Shown here: positions 1 to 8,827 of the stretch, piece after piece
Position numbering within the stretch: position 1 is the first letter of the stretch
How the letters are laid out: each line of letters begins with the position of its first letter
Assembly (NCBI RefSeq): GCF_009858175.1
Contig: NZ_CP047393.1
Span: forward strand, 3,286,001-3,350,000
Source of the DNA: Pontibacillus sp. HMF3514
GTDB lineage: Bacteria; Bacillota; Bacilli; Bacillales; BH030062
Direction: 5' to 3'
Length of the DNA: 64,000 nucleotides
The notes under the pieces: model-generated
Databases searched by the model: none
What the model saw: only the letters and a program-made list of their open reading frames with translations
What the model was told of the DNA's origin: nothing
Program-made: the position numbers and the translations under genes

Positions 1-1870
1 GGTTATCGGATTCAAGTACCTCATTACGCTGCTTGTAAATAACCTCACGTTGCTGACGAAGTACATCGTCATAGGCAAGTAGTGTCTTACGAGCGTCGAA
101 GTTGTTACCTTCAACACGTTTTTGTGCTGATTCAACAGCTCTTGAAACCATCTTACTTTCGATTGGCTGAGAGTCATCCATGCCAAGACGATCCATCATT
201 GAACGCATATTGTCTGATCCGAAACGACGCATTAATTCGTCATCCATGGATAGATAGAATTGCGATACACCTGGGTCACCCTGACGACCAGAACGTCCGC
301 GTAGCTGGTTATCAATACGACGGGATTCGTGACGCTCAGTACCGATAACAGCAAGGCCGCCAAGATCTTTTACACCGTCACCAAGCTTGATATCTGTACC
401 ACGACCGGCCATGTTTGTTGCGATCGTAACGGCACCTTTTTGACCAGCATTCTCAATGATTTCGGCCTCACGGAAGTGGTTTTTCGCGTTTAGGACGTTG
501 TGTGGTACGCCGGCTTTTTTCAGATACTGCGAGATAAGCTCTGACGTTTCAACCGCTACCGTACCAACAAGTACAGGCTGACCGCGTGTGTAACGCTCTT
601 TAATATCTTCGACAAGTGCTTTGAACTTCGCATCCACTGACTTGTAGATCATGTCTGCTTTATCATCACGAACAATTGGTTTATTCGTCGGAATCACCAC
701 AACGTTCATGTTGTAGATGTTACGGAACTCTTCTTCTTCCGTTTTCGCTGTACCCGTCATACCGGATAGCTTTTCATACATACGGAAAAAGTTCTGGAAC
801 GTGATTGTTGCTAGAGTCTGGCTTTCATTACGTATTTGAAGCCCTTCTTTTGCTTCAATTGCCTGGTGAAGTCCATCACTGTAGCTACGTCCCTTCATTA
901 AACGACCTGTAAATTGGTCAACGATTACAACTTCAGCATCTTGAACAACGTAATCCTGGTCACGAATCATAGACGTATGAGCTTTCAACGCCTGATTGAT
1001 ATGGTGAGTAAGCGTTACATTGTTTAAGTCGAATAAGTTTTCGATATTGAAAAAGCGCTCTGCTTTGTTGATTCCTTCTTCAGTCAGTTGAACGCCTTTT
1101 GTTTTTTCATCGTACGTGTAATCTTCTTCTTGCTTTAATGTTCTTACATACTGGTCTGCTTGTTGATACATGGTTGCTGACTTTTGTGCAGAACCAGAGA
1201 TGATTAACGGGGTACGCGCTTCATCAATCAAAATGGAGTCGACCTCGTCAATGATGGCAAAATGAAGAGGACGTTGTACCATTTGTTCTTTATAAAGAAC
1301 CATGTTGTCACGAAGGTAGTCGAAACCAAACTCATTGTTCGTTCCGTACGTGATATCTGCATCGTATGCTTCACGCTTCTCTTCTTTTGACATACCATTT
1401 AAGTTCAGGCCAACCGAAAGGCCTAGGAAATTATAAAGCTTGCCCATTTCTTCCGCGTCACGACTAGCTAAGTAGTCGTTAACCGTGATAATGTGGACGC
1501 CTTTTCCAGTTAAAGCGTTTAGGTAAGCAGGCATTGTGGATGCAAGTGTTTTACCTTCACCTGTTTTCATCTCAGCGATATTACCCTCATGAAGGGAAAT
1601 CGCACCACTTAGCTGAACTGGGAATGGTCGCATTTCCAGAACACGCTTTGAAGCTTCACGAACAATCGCAAAAGCTTCAGGCAAAATATGATCAAGGCTT
1701 TCTCCGTCTTGGATACGACCTTTGAACTCTTCTGTTTTTTCTTGAATTTGATCGTCTGTAAGTTTCTCGTATTCAGGTTCTAACGATTCGATCTGATCGA
1801 CAACTTTTTGAACTTGCTTCAGTTGACGTGAATTCTCATCGCCGAAAACTTTTTTGATTAAAGCACGCAT
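1..1870 (-). CDS. secA: Protein translocase ATPase SecA (housekeeping SecA1), 5' part
   Basis: SecA drives export of unfolded preproteins through SecYEG by ATP hydrolysis at the inner face of the membrane. About 623 codons are visible and the reading frame runs off the left edge, so the C-terminal domains are missing. The ATG at 1870 follows AGGGGAG. Visible motifs are Walker A (MKTGEGKT, about residues 101-108), the DEAD-like box [13 protein letters not shown], and the motor motif [11 protein letters not shown]. It clearly differs from the second SecA at 28048, being closer to the canonical form in its N-terminal region. The neighbourhood with hpf upstream is the usual Bacillus order (prfB normally follows). 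A good sigma-A-type promoter lies just upstream. Identity is near certain; only the truncation by the window edge limits it. Confidence 0.97.
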   Translation of the reverse strand, partial: MRALIKKVFGDENSRQLKQVQKVVDQIESLEPEYEKLTDDQIQEKTEEFKGRIQDGESLDHILPEAFAIVREASKRVLEMRPFPVQLSGAISLHEGNIAEMKTGEGKTLASTMPAYLNALTGKGVHIITVNDYLASRDAEEMGKLYNFLGLSVGLNLNGMSKEEKREAYDADITYGTNNEFGFDYLRDNMVLYKEQMVQRPLHFAIIDEVDSILIDEARTPLIISGSAQKSATMYQQADQYVRTLKQEEDYTYDEKTKGVQLTEEGINKAERFFNIENLFDLNNVTLTHHINQALKAHTSMIRDQDYVVQDAEVVIVDQFTGRLMKGRSYSDGLHQAIEAKEGLQIRNESQTLATITFQNFFRMYEKLSGMTGTAKTEEEEFRNIYNMNVVVIPTNKPIVRDDKADMIYKSVDAKFKALVEDIKERYTRGQPVLVGTVAVETSELISQYLKKAGVPHNVLNAKNHFREAEIIENAGQKGAVTIATNMAGRGTDIKLGDGVKDLGGLAVIGTERHESRRIDNQLRGRSGRQGDPGVSQFYLSMDDELMRRFGSDNMRSMMDRLGMDDSQPIESKMVSRAVESAQKRVEGNNFDARKTLLAYDDVLRQQREVIYKQRNEVLESDN

Positions 1871-1928
1871 GTATAACGCTCCCCTATTTATAGAAATCCG
1901 TTATTTCATATAGATTGATCCAACCATA

Positions 1929-1958
1929 ATCATAACACTAGTCCTAGTCGGATGACAA
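1929..1958 (-). promoter_or_regulatory. Sigma-A-type promoter of secA
   Basis: On the minus strand a -35 TTGTCA (1953-1958) and a -10 TATGAT (1929-1934) are 18 bp apart, and a TG one base upstream of the -10 makes it an extended -10. It sits about 60 bp before the secA start. An imperfect hairpin (about 1958-1984) lies just upstream of it. Confidence 0.6.
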
Positions 1959-2138
1959 CTGGAGTCCCCTTGTATGGGACAGTCCTCCCAGATGGTATTA
2001 AAAACTATGATATAAGATATAAGATATAAGAAGAGCGTGCAAATATGTAAAAAGATGAACAGACTGGGGATAGCCTGCTCATCACATGAGGCGTATTGCG
2101 AGGCTGCTAGAGGAGTGAAGAGGAAACAAAACGGAGAA

Positions 2139-2321
2139 TTAGCAGATGAGGTTATGGTGTTGGTACTTTAACTGGTATTCAAGTTGAGAGATACGTTGAT
2201 CCAGCTCAGTTGCGTTCCGGTTTGTTACCGCAACGATTTCAACTAATTGAGCGATATATTCTTCTTGTCTCTTCAATTTGAACCGAAGATCCTTACACGT
2301 GTCACATTTGTTTTCTTTCAT
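2139..2321 (-). CDS. Small unknown coiled-coil protein with a CxxC pair
   Basis: A 60-codon gene between hpf and secA. The ATG at 2321 is preceded by AAAGGAGG at good spacing, which is the best support for it being real; an upstream in-frame start at 2387 lacks such a site. The N-terminus has KCDTC, a possible metal-binding or redox pair, followed by a charged helix rich in Q, E, L and R that looks like a coiled coil, ending LKYQHHNLIC. I do not recognise the family and can assign no function. The position next to two conserved housekeeping genes argues for a lineage-specific cytosolic protein. Confidence 0.6.
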   Translation of the reverse strand: MKENKCDTCKDLRFKLKRQEEYIAQLVEIVAVTNRNATELDQRISQLEYQLKYQHHNLIC

Positions 2322-2563
2322 TAAATACGCCTCCTTTCGAGATAAGTTATTTATATCATGGGAACCTTTTGGAAGGCGAATTACCAAAAATGAAATTTGG
2401 AGAGCGGGAAAAGCGTCATAAAGGGATTTTGCTTTGCAGAAAATGAAAATTAGATGCTTGCGGCGGAAAAATAGTGCGATTTTTATAATGAGGTAGATTT
2501 TTTATGAATGGCCTTTCTAAAACTTTCACATACTATACTGACCAAATCTTAGGAGGGCTTAGA

Positions 2564-2716
2564 ATGCGGACAAACAACTACTTTGCAGCGCTTATTTTCT
2601 TCACAATATTAAGTATTGTGACATCAACTATTTTAAATAGTGTAATTTTAAATCAAGTTGCTGCTATAAAAGATAAACTCCAAAACCAAGGTGGCGACAG
2701 TAAATCCCGACAATAA
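2564..2716 (+). CDS. Small single-span membrane protein, unknown
   Basis: A 50-codon product starting MRTNNYFAALIFF. The ATG at 2564 is preceded by AGGAGGG at ideal spacing, so it is preferred over the in-frame ATG at 2504, which has only a weak site. Residues about 7-30 form one hydrophobic membrane helix; the tail (KDKLQNQGGDSKSRQ) is polar and charged. It stands alone on the plus strand between minus-strand neighbours and ends before a strong hairpin. Function unknown; small membrane peptides of this kind are common in Bacillaceae and usually unannotated. Confidence 0.55.
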   Translation: MRTNNYFAALIFFTILSIVTSTILNSVILNQVAAIKDKLQNQGGDSKSRQ

Positions 2717-2741
2717 TAATTAAGGTTACATACAACCTAAA

Positions 2742-2769
2742 AAAGAGCTCCTGTAAAAAGGAGCTCTTT
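2742..2769. terminator. Bidirectional Rho-independent terminator
   Basis: A perfect 11-bp stem (AAAGAGCTCCT / AGGAGCTCTTT) with a 6-base loop, flanked by A- and T-rich ends. It lies between the small plus-strand gene and hpf, which converge, and can serve both. Confidence 0.85.
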
Positions 2770-2789
2770 CATTATTAAGTGTTTTAAAT

Positions 2790-3344
2790 TTAGCTTGGTT
2801 CAATAATGCCGTAACGACCATCTCGGCGTCGATAAACAACGCTTGTGTCATTCGTTTCGACGTTTGTGAATACGAAGAAGCTATGTCCTAACATGTCCAT
2901 CTGTAAAATCGCTTCTTCAGAATCCATTGGTTTTAGATCAAATCTCTTGTTTCTAACAATTTCAATGTCATTGTCACTATAAGGATCTGCTTTTTCAGCG
3001 TTTTCTTTTTCTAACTCAGCAAACACATATTTCGGTGCACCTTGTTGACGGAATTTGCGATTCACCTTGGTTTTGTGCTTACGAATTTGACGCTCTAGCT
3101 TTTCTACCACAAGGTCAATGGCAGCGTATAAGTCCACGTGCTGTTCCTCAGCACGAAGCAATAGATTTGGCATTGGAATGGTTACCTCAATTTGCTGCTC
3201 ATCATTATAGACACTTAAATTAACATGTACCTCGGAAGATGGTTCTTCATCAAAGTAACGCCCCAGCTTACCTATTTTTCTTTCCACATATTCCTTAATA
3301 GCTGACGTTACCTCAATATTTTCACCGCGAATGTTGTACTTCAT
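2790..3344 (-). CDS. hpf: Long-form ribosome hibernation promoting factor HPF
   Basis: 184 residues, the usual length of the long form. The N-terminal domain (MKYNIRGENIEVTSAIKEYV) is the ribosome-binding HPF/YfiA fold; the C-terminal domain (about 130-184, containing LKPMDSEEAILQMDMLGHSF) mediates dimerisation of two ribosomes into inactive 100S particles. The ATG at 3344 follows GGAGGACACTTCT. In B. subtilis (yvyD) it is controlled by sigma-B and sigma-H. The upstream DNA here has a GTTTCG/AGGTAAT pair and a TAGAAT box, but I could not assign a promoter class with confidence. It is monocistronic here, with terminators on both sides. Confidence 0.96.
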   Translation of the reverse strand: MKYNIRGENIEVTSAIKEYVERKIGKLGRYFDEEPSSEVHVNLSVYNDEQQIEVTIPMPNLLLRAEEQHVDLYAAIDLVVEKLERQIRKHKTKVNRKFRQQGAPKYVFAELEKENAEKADPYSDNDIEIVRNKRFDLKPMDSEEAILQMDMLGHSFFVFTNVETNDTSVVYRRRDGRYGIIEPS

Positions 3345-3630
3345 AGAAGTGTCCTCCTTTCATCCTTATGTATTACCTATTCTACCACAAGGATCGAAAC
3401 GCTTCTATTATTTTTCTGACTTTTTAGAAGATTCAGTGTCGAAACTTGTAGGCAGCTAAGGATAAGGATGGTTTATTTGAAAGAAATACCCTGCAATGCA
3501 GAAAGATAAACAAGAAAATTCTGCTGTTTATTGAAGGATTCCTTTCACTTATATTGTACACCTAATCTATGCAGGAATGCTCATGATATGATTGAAAATT
3601 TCATGAACTTTTCATTTCTTTTTACATAAA
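3345..3630. other. hpf upstream intergenic region
   Basis: About 290 bp holding the hpf leader and promoter area (3345-3440), then AT-rich DNA with no convincing open frame, ending at the terminator of the flagellar operon. Nothing else was recognised. Confidence 0.5.
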
Positions 3631-3665
3631 AATCCCGCTCCTCTAATATGCAGAGGGAACGGGAT
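3627..3665 (-). terminator. Terminator of the flaG-fliD-fliS-fliT operon
   Basis: Inverted repeat ATCCCGCTCCTCT / AGAGGGAACGGGAT directly after the last gene of the operon, followed on the minus strand by a short T run. Confidence 0.75.
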
Positions 3666-3668
3666 AGA

Positions 3669-4052
3669 TTAGTGAGATACATACGGTTTTAAGAGCTGAT
3701 GCATTGAATGACGCCAGCTTTCGAAGGTTGGCACAACACGATTGTTTAATAGACTAAATCGCCCATCTACGGTGTTCTGTTCAAACCACTCTGTCATCAT
3801 ATTTACTATGTCTTGAAAATCCTCCATAAGTGGCTGGATTTGAGCAGGTTTATCTAGGATAGCAGCTAACTGTTGGTTACCCTGGTTAAGTTGCTGCATA
3901 GCTTGGACAATATCAGCAAAAATTTGATCGACTTGTGGCGGGGCTTCTTCTTTAATATTTTCTTCTAAGTATTCAAACCCTTCACTCATCGTTTGTAAAA
4001 GATGATCATACTGCTTTAAGAAATGCATTTGTTCTTCTGTTAATTGAGACAA
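3669..4052 (-). CDS. Unknown helical protein, last gene of the fliDST operon
   Basis: 127 residues, TTG start at 4052 with AGGTGA upstream, beginning 8 bp after fliT ends, so it is in the same transcript. No signal peptide or membrane span; it is rich in Q, E and L and predicted to be nearly all helical (YDHLLQTMSEGFEYLEENIK, then QQLNQGNQQLAAIL). B. subtilis has no gene here between fliT and hpf. Being small, acidic, helical and placed after two export chaperones, it could be another flagellar chaperone or FliT partner, but that is inference from context; I do not recognise the family. Confidence 0.75.
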   Translation of the reverse strand: MSQLTEEQMHFLKQYDHLLQTMSEGFEYLEENIKEEAPPQVDQIFADIVQAMQQLNQGNQQLAAILDKPAQIQPLMEDFQDIVNMMTEWFEQNTVDGRFSLLNNRVVPTFESWRHSMHQLLKPYVSH

Positions 4053-4060
4053 CGAATCAC

Positions 4061-4414
4061 CTACTTCTTTTTATCGAGAAACATCCCATCAAAGTTATTC
4101 AAGTTTTGATAGGGATTCGTGTACTTCTGATTGGAAGTCTTTTGTTTTTTTACATTAGCCATATCCATCTTCACTTGTTTCATCAAACTTTGAACTTGAA
4201 TTTGTATCGTTTCATTCATATGTAAGATCTCCTTACCCAGACGTTTTTCCTCATCTGAATAAGGACCTTCCATCCCGTTCAAAAGCTCTTCACGTTGATC
4301 TAAAAGCTCATTAATTTTCTCAATGACCCCTTCACGTTCTTCTGATGATGGGATGGTTTGAAGCAAGTCATACAACTCTGATGTTACATCATGAAGCGTT
4401 TCAATCTGGTTCAT
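4061..4414 (-). CDS. fliT: FliT-type flagellar chaperone
   Basis: 117 residues from the ATG at 4414, which overlaps the fliS stop codon by one base (TAATG), showing translational coupling. FliT-family proteins bind the filament cap FliD before export. The sequence is a helical hairpin (MNQIETLHDVTSELYDLLQT, then LLDQREELLNGM) with a polar tail containing KYTNPYQNLNNFDGMFLDKK. A longer frame to 4474 would overlap fliS by 60 bp and has no support. Identification rests on gene order and helical character, because FliT sequences diverge widely. Confidence 0.85.
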   Translation of the reverse strand: MNQIETLHDVTSELYDLLQTIPSSEEREGVIEKINELLDQREELLNGMEGPYSDEEKRLGKEILHMNETIQIQVQSLMKQVKMDMANVKKQKTSNQKYTNPYQNLNNFDGMFLDKKK

Positions 4415-4812
4415 TAGGCATTCCCACCTGCACCGAATTTCTGTTGACGAGTTTGTTTGACAACCTCTTTCCATGTATCACGGAATTCGGTCACCATTTC
4501 AGCTGCTTCATCTAACATAGATATATCGTTTTTTATGTTGGCCTCCATAAGCTTACGATTGATGTAATCATATAGAGGCATAATTTCTTCTGTTATGGAG
4601 TAGTCCGGATTCATCGTAACCATGAGTTCTTGGATAATCTTTTGCGCTTTTTGAATATTGGTGTTCTTTAATTCATAATCCGAATTTTCTATGCCTCTCT
4701 TCGCAAGTTTAATAAACTTCAGGCATCCATTATATAACATAAGCGTTAACTCGCCTGGAGATGCGGTCTCTACAGAATTATTTTGATAGGCTTGGTAGGC
4801 TTGTGTTGACAT
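4414..4812 (-). CDS. fliS: Flagellin chaperone FliS
   Basis: FliS binds the C-terminal D0 region of flagellin in the cytosol, prevents early polymerisation and delivers it to the export gate. I choose the ATG at 4812 (132 residues, MSTQAYQAYQNNSVETASPG) because AAGGAG lies 11 bp upstream; the GTG at 4824 is only one base from that site. The family signature TASPGELTLMLYNGCLKFI is intact. It follows fliD by 31 bp. With two flagellin genes in the window, one FliS would presumably serve both. Confidence 0.95.
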   Translation of the reverse strand: MSTQAYQAYQNNSVETASPGELTLMLYNGCLKFIKLAKRGIENSDYELKNTNIQKAQKIIQELMVTMNPDYSITEEIMPLYDYINRKLMEANIKNDISMLDEAAEMVTEFRDTWKEVVKQTRQQKFGAGGNA

Positions 4813-4843
4813 GTTTCCAAACACTCCTTACTTATTTCTTCAA

Positions 4844-6367
4844 TTAACCCATTTGCATCAGCTGAGCAGATTGGGAATTCATTTTTTGAATAGCTTTTTC
4901 CATTTGGGTAAACTGACTCCAATATCGGTCTTCAATCTGATTGAGACGGTCCTGGAAAGCTTTCATCTCAGAGTTTACATCCACAATATCTCTACCTATT
5001 GTATAGGTTGTAGGTACACTAGAAGCTTTACCAGCTTTACGTTCCACTGATTTTACTGTTTCATTTAATGTGCTTTTTAACTTATCAGCAATTCCTTCCG
5101 TGTTACCTTCCCCTGTAAAGAGCTTTGAAACGGAATCTGGGTCTTCTGTTAATTTTTGACGAAGCTTATTCTCATTAATAATAAGTTTACCGCCGTCACG
5201 ATAGTTCGATGACGTTTCAATTCCGATCTCAGATAGCTGAGAAAATTGCCCTGATGTATCTACACTTTCATACCATTCATTTCTCATCTCAAACAACGCA
5301 TTACGAATGGTGGAATCACTATGGAGTAACCCTTTCTTAGCCTGTTCCTCCCACATCTCAATTTGTTTCTCTTCCATGGACTCTTTTTGTTTTTCAGTCA
5401 AAGGGTCGTAGTCACGATTTTCCTGCTCATTCACCTGTTTATTTAAATTTTCTATAACTTCATTATACTTTTCTATAAAACCAGTTATTTTATCCATAGC
5501 CGAATCTACATCATTACTAACATTAATCGTTGCAGATCCAGTACTCTTCATTTCAAAGGTCACACCATTTAAAGTGTACTCATTTTTGTGCGCTGTGATT
5601 TCAATCCCATTATTATAGGTGAAAACAGCATCATCTCCTCCTTTTTCATTTAATTTCCAGGTACCGTCTGTTTGTTTTTCTCCATTTTTAATCTCTAATG
5701 TGTTAGCTAAGAAGGGCGCAGTAGATCCATTAAACCCAATTTCAGCTCCCAAAAATTCGGTATCATTGAAGTTTCCTTCTGTTGTTCTTTCAATCATTAC
5801 CTGATCAGAGCTTTCTTCATAAAAGGCTCTCACACCAAGCCCAGAGTCACTTATTTCACTTAACACATCATTTAATGACTTATCTTTCGTTACTTCAAAG
5901 GATTCGGTTGTAGATTGTCCATCTTCACCATATGTTTTGATTTCAAAACTCCCATACTCAATTGCATTTTTGAAATTCCCTTCCTGACTTTCTAAACTTG
6001 CATCAGGATCAATTTTAGAATTAGTTGCTGATAGTTTACTTTCACTGAAGTTATAAGCTGTTGTTGCCATCTGTGTTACATTTACTTGGTAATTCCCATT
6101 ATCTGCATTGGGTGTTGCAGTAGCTGTTACTGCTGAGGAATTTGAAGAACTGGTACTTTTACTATTAAAAGATCTTTGAAGTTTCATATCCATAGCCATA
6201 TTCTCTAATTCAAAAAGCTGTTTATTTACATCACGATAAGCATCACGTTTCCAAGTAAGTAAAGTCTTCTCCTGTTCCATCTTGTTTAAAGGCATTCGCT
6301 CTACCTTCATCAAGTCGCCTACGAGTTTATCAATATCCATTCCAGACGCTAAACCACCAATACGCAT
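4844..6367 (-). CDS. fliD: Flagellar filament cap protein FliD
   Basis: 507 residues, normal for Bacillus. FliD forms the cap at the filament tip and guides flagellin folding. The N-terminus MRIGGLASGMDIDKLVGDLM is the typical FliD_N start, and the C-terminus (FQDRLNQIEDRYWSQFTQME) is the helical FliD_C end. The middle carries variable D2/D3 sequence. AGGTGG lies upstream of the ATG. It belongs to the flaG-fliD-fliS-fliT unit driven by a sigma-D promoter at 6793-6819. Confidence 0.97.
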   Translation of the reverse strand: MRIGGLASGMDIDKLVGDLMKVERMPLNKMEQEKTLLTWKRDAYRDVNKQLFELENMAMDMKLQRSFNSKSTSSSNSSAVTATATPNADNGNYQVNVTQMATTAYNFSESKLSATNSKIDPDASLESQEGNFKNAIEYGSFEIKTYGEDGQSTTESFEVTKDKSLNDVLSEISDSGLGVRAFYEESSDQVMIERTTEGNFNDTEFLGAEIGFNGSTAPFLANTLEIKNGEKQTDGTWKLNEKGGDDAVFTYNNGIEITAHKNEYTLNGVTFEMKSTGSATINVSNDVDSAMDKITGFIEKYNEVIENLNKQVNEQENRDYDPLTEKQKESMEEKQIEMWEEQAKKGLLHSDSTIRNALFEMRNEWYESVDTSGQFSQLSEIGIETSSNYRDGGKLIINENKLRQKLTEDPDSVSKLFTGEGNTEGIADKLKSTLNETVKSVERKAGKASSVPTTYTIGRDIVDVNSEMKAFQDRLNQIEDRYWSQFTQMEKAIQKMNSQSAQLMQMG

Positions 6368-6382
6368 GATTCATTCCACCAC

Positions 6383-6760
6383 CTATACTTTTTCATCAAC
6401 GATAAAGCCCATAAATTCAGCCATGGCTGCATACATGTCCAATAACTTTTTTGGAGGGATCTCTTTAATCACTTCATCTGTCTCTGGATTTACAATCGAA
6501 ACATAATATTCTTCCAGTTTATCATGAAATTTAAACGCTAGCTCCGTTCTCGTTGGACCTAAGAATTCATTCATACTCTCTACTATTTTTTTCGCTTCAT
6601 CTCTATCTACTTCTTTGGTAACTAGTGCCGTTTCTTGTGGCGAAGCTTTTGTGTCATTTTTTAATTCAGATCTCGTTTCTGCATATGATGTTGTATGTTC
6701 CTCGATGCGCTCAGCCCTTTGCAGAAGTTGGGATCCAGATAAGATATTCCCCACATCCAT
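6383..6760 (-). CDS. flaG: FlaG family flagellar protein
   Basis: 125 residues from the ATG at 6760, about 10 bp after AGGAGG; a TTG at 6769 is in frame but too close to that site. The FlaG domain is in the C-terminal half (AFKFHDKLEEYYVSIVNPET, then EVIKEIPPKKLLDM). Family members affect filament length; the mechanism is not established. The B. subtilis counterpart is yvyC, also first in the fliD operon. The N-terminal 50 residues are polar and poorly conserved in the family. Confidence 0.9.
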   Translation of the reverse strand: MDVGNILSGSQLLQRAERIEEHTTSYAETRSELKNDTKASPQETALVTKEVDRDEAKKIVESMNEFLGPTRTELAFKFHDKLEEYYVSIVNPETDEVIKEIPPKKLLDMYAAMAEFMGFIVDEKV

Positions 6761-6792
6761 CGCTTCCAACTCCTCCTCACATCTTTATGTTT

Positions 6793-6819
6793 ATATCGGT
6801 TGTATATAAGCCTAATTTA
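6793..6819 (-). promoter_or_regulatory. Sigma-D promoter of flaG-fliD-fliS-fliT
   Basis: Minus strand: -35 TAAA (6816-6819), 15-bp spacer, -10 ACCGATAT (6793-6800). This is one mismatch from the B. subtilis sigma-D consensus TAAA-N15-GCCGATAT and sits 33 bp before the flaG start. Confidence 0.85.
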
Positions 6820-7020
6820 AGTTTTTTTCACAGAAAGTAGCCTATATAGTAACCAATCCCAAATAAAGTTTGTATTAATTTAAAGAAAGCAGAATAGAGA
6901 GAATCTATTATCTTCAGTTAAGAAATTAGAATGATACTAAAACCGTAATATATGTAATTCATAAAAAGAACCTTAATAAATATCATAGAATAATCCTCGT
7001 ATAGCACACACAAGTAAACA

Positions 7021-7058
7021 AGAAAGAGACCCTAGATCTAACTAGAATCTCTTTCTTT
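7021..7058. terminator. Terminator after the propeller flagellin gene
   Basis: Long inverted repeat with AGAAAGAGA and TCTCTTTCT as outer arms, 47 bp after the stop codon of the second flagellin. The rest of 6820-7020 is AT-rich with no feature recognised. Confidence 0.65.
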
Positions 7059-7104
7059 GAGACGTTTACTCCTTAAGGAAATTTATTAAGAACATTATTT
7101 AAAT

Positions 7105-8760
7105 TTACCGTAGTAACTGAACTACCCCTTGTGAAGTTTGGTTTGCTTGTGCAAATATTGCTTGAGAAGCTTGAGAAAGAATTGAGTTTTTGGTTTGCTT
7201 CATCATTTCTTTCGCCATATCTACATCACGGATTCGTGATTCAGAGGTCGTTAACTGTTCATTATAGTTTTGTAGATTATTATTTATATGTTCAAAGGCA
7301 TTTTGATAGGCTCCGTATTTAGAGCGTTCTGAAGAAATTGTTTGTATTGCTTGATCTATAATATTTAGAGATTCTCCTGCTTGTTTGTTGTTCAAAACAT
7401 TTACTTTGTTTAAACCAAGAGCAGAAGTTCGAGCGTCTGTTAGAATAACATCAAAGTTCTGCTTAGAATTAGCGCCCACATGTAATTTCAGCATATTCCC
7501 TTCCATATGATTAGCACCAGAGGTACCGCTACTCACTTCAACCGTCCATATATCCCCTGATGTACTTGGGTCATCTACATTATCAGAATGGAATGAAATA
7601 AAGTTTCCATCTGGCGACCACGAAGGATATATATTATGATTATGTGAAGAGGCTGTTGCCATAGGACCTGTTAAGTTTGTAATTTCAGTACCATCTACAT
7701 TCATCACAAATATCTCCTCATCGGATGTTTCAGATGAAAAATCACTGAATGCAATTTTAGTACCATCAGGTGAAAAGGTAGCACCTGAACCACTATCATT
7801 TAACTTCACACTACCAGTCCCATCAGTATTTGCAATATAAATCCCATCTGATTTTTCATAAACCATCTTATCTCCATCCGGGGAGATGGAAGGAGAAGAA
7901 ACACCGCTATCAGAAATAATAGTATTACGATCAGAAGGATTACTTATTGATACTCTATCAATACCACTTGATGTTTTGAAAACCAGTTCACTTCCATCTG
8001 GTTTCCATGCAAGTGCTGAACCGAAAGTAGAATCAAAATTAACATCTGAAGTGGTAGTTAACTGAACTTCTCCGGACCCATCACTATTGGAATAATACAG
8101 GTTTCCATCATTTCGAACATATGCAATTTTACTACCATCTTCATAGATGGCAGGTTGGCTGGCATCGGTAGCGAATAATATTTGATTTGTTCCGTCAGAA
8201 TCCATTAAATAAATATCAGAGTTTCGGTTAAAAGCAATCTTTCCATTCACCCAACTTGGCTGAGTATCGTAATTGGAGTCAGATGTAAGCTGAGTTTCCG
8301 ATCCATCAATAACGGTTACTTCCCCAACCGCGTTGCTATCCTTTGTCCGGTTCAAAAGAGGAATCGTATTAAACTCGGTATTATTAGCTATATTATCAAT
8401 ACCACCTTTAAGTTGATCAATCTCTTCTTTTATTTCTTTGCGGTCATTACTCGAATATGTATCGTTACTTGCTTGTACAACCAATTCCCTGATTCTTTGA
8501 ATGGTCGAATGAACTTCATTTAACCCACCCTCCGCTGCTTGAACCAGTGAAGTGCCATCTTGAACATTTCTTTCTGCCTGTTTCAAACCACGAATCTGTC
8601 CCCGCATCTTTTCTGAAATTCCTAAACCGGCTGCATCATCAGCTGCCTGATTGATACGAAGACCTGAAGAAAGCTTCTCCATGTTATTTGACATTCTAAG
8701 AGAATTGTTATTAAACCTACGATGTGCATTTATTGCTGATAGATTATGTGAAATTTTCAT
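7105..8760 (-). CDS. Flagellin with an inserted six-repeat TolB/PD40-type beta-propeller
   Basis: 551 residues from the ATG at 8760 (AGGAGATTAAAA upstream). Residues 1-140 are a normal flagellin N-terminal D0/D1 (MKISHNLSAINAHRRFNNNS; LSSGLRINQAADDAAGL) and about 440-551 a normal C-terminal D1/D0 (ESRIRDVDMAKEMM; final VVQLLR). The region where D2/D3 usually lies is instead six tandem WD40-like/PD40 repeats at about 167-193, 202-236, 249-279, 289-320, 326-364 and 378-412. Clear signatures are AWKPDGSELVF, SISPDGDKMVY, FSPDGTKIAFS and WSPDGNFISF, each followed by an I(Y/F)-N-x-DG turn. Six repeats match the blade count of TolB-type propellers. The D0 ends needed for export and polymerisation are intact and it has its own sigma-D promoter, so it is probably expressed and assembled, displaying a propeller on the filament. 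What the propeller binds is unknown. Confidence 0.93.
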   Translation of the reverse strand: MKISHNLSAINAHRRFNNNSLRMSNNMEKLSSGLRINQAADDAAGLGISEKMRGQIRGLKQAERNVQDGTSLVQAAEGGLNEVHSTIQRIRELVVQASNDTYSSNDRKEIKEEIDQLKGGIDNIANNTEFNTIPLLNRTKDSNAVGEVTVIDGSETQLTSDSNYDTQPSWVNGKIAFNRNSDIYLMDSDGTNQILFATDASQPAIYEDGSKIAYVRNDGNLYYSNSDGSGEVQLTTTSDVNFDSTFGSALAWKPDGSELVFKTSSGIDRVSISNPSDRNTIISDSGVSSPSISPDGDKMVYEKSDGIYIANTDGTGSVKLNDSGSGATFSPDGTKIAFSDFSSETSDEEIFVMNVDGTEITNLTGPMATASSHNHNIYPSWSPDGNFISFHSDNVDDPSTSGDIWTVEVSSGTSGANHMEGNMLKLHVGANSKQNFDVILTDARTSALGLNKVNVLNNKQAGESLNIIDQAIQTISSERSKYGAYQNAFEHINNNLQNYNEQLTTSESRIRDVDMAKEMMKQTKNSILSQASQAIFAQANQTSQGVVQLLR

Positions 8761-8800
8761 TTTTAATCTCCTAAATTTCAGTAGATAATTACTGTTATAT

Positions 8801-8827
8801 ATATCGACATGTTTCACAGTTATTTTA
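8801..8827 (-). promoter_or_regulatory. Sigma-D promoter of the propeller flagellin
   Basis: Minus strand: TAAA (8824-8827), 15-bp spacer, GTCGATAT (8801-8808). The leader to the start codon is only about 35 nt and contains no ACAxGGA hairpin like that of the main flagellin. Confidence 0.8.

Noticed and set aside
82-1725. Plus-strand frames inside secA
   Set aside because: They lie opposite a clearly conserved secA frame and have no start signals.
1955-1990. Attenuator or T-box-like hairpin before secA
   Set aside because: ACTG-TCCC/GGGA-TCCAGT pairs imperfectly and lies upstream of the secA promoter, so it is not in the secA leader; no T-box motif.
2010-2033. Three short ATATAAG repeats
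   Set aside because: Only three 7-bp units; likely simple-sequence drift without further support.
7105-8760. Two genes wrongly joined (flagellin and TolB-like protein)
   Set aside because: A single uninterrupted frame holds both flagellin ends with the propeller in the normal insert position, and it has one promoter and one terminator.
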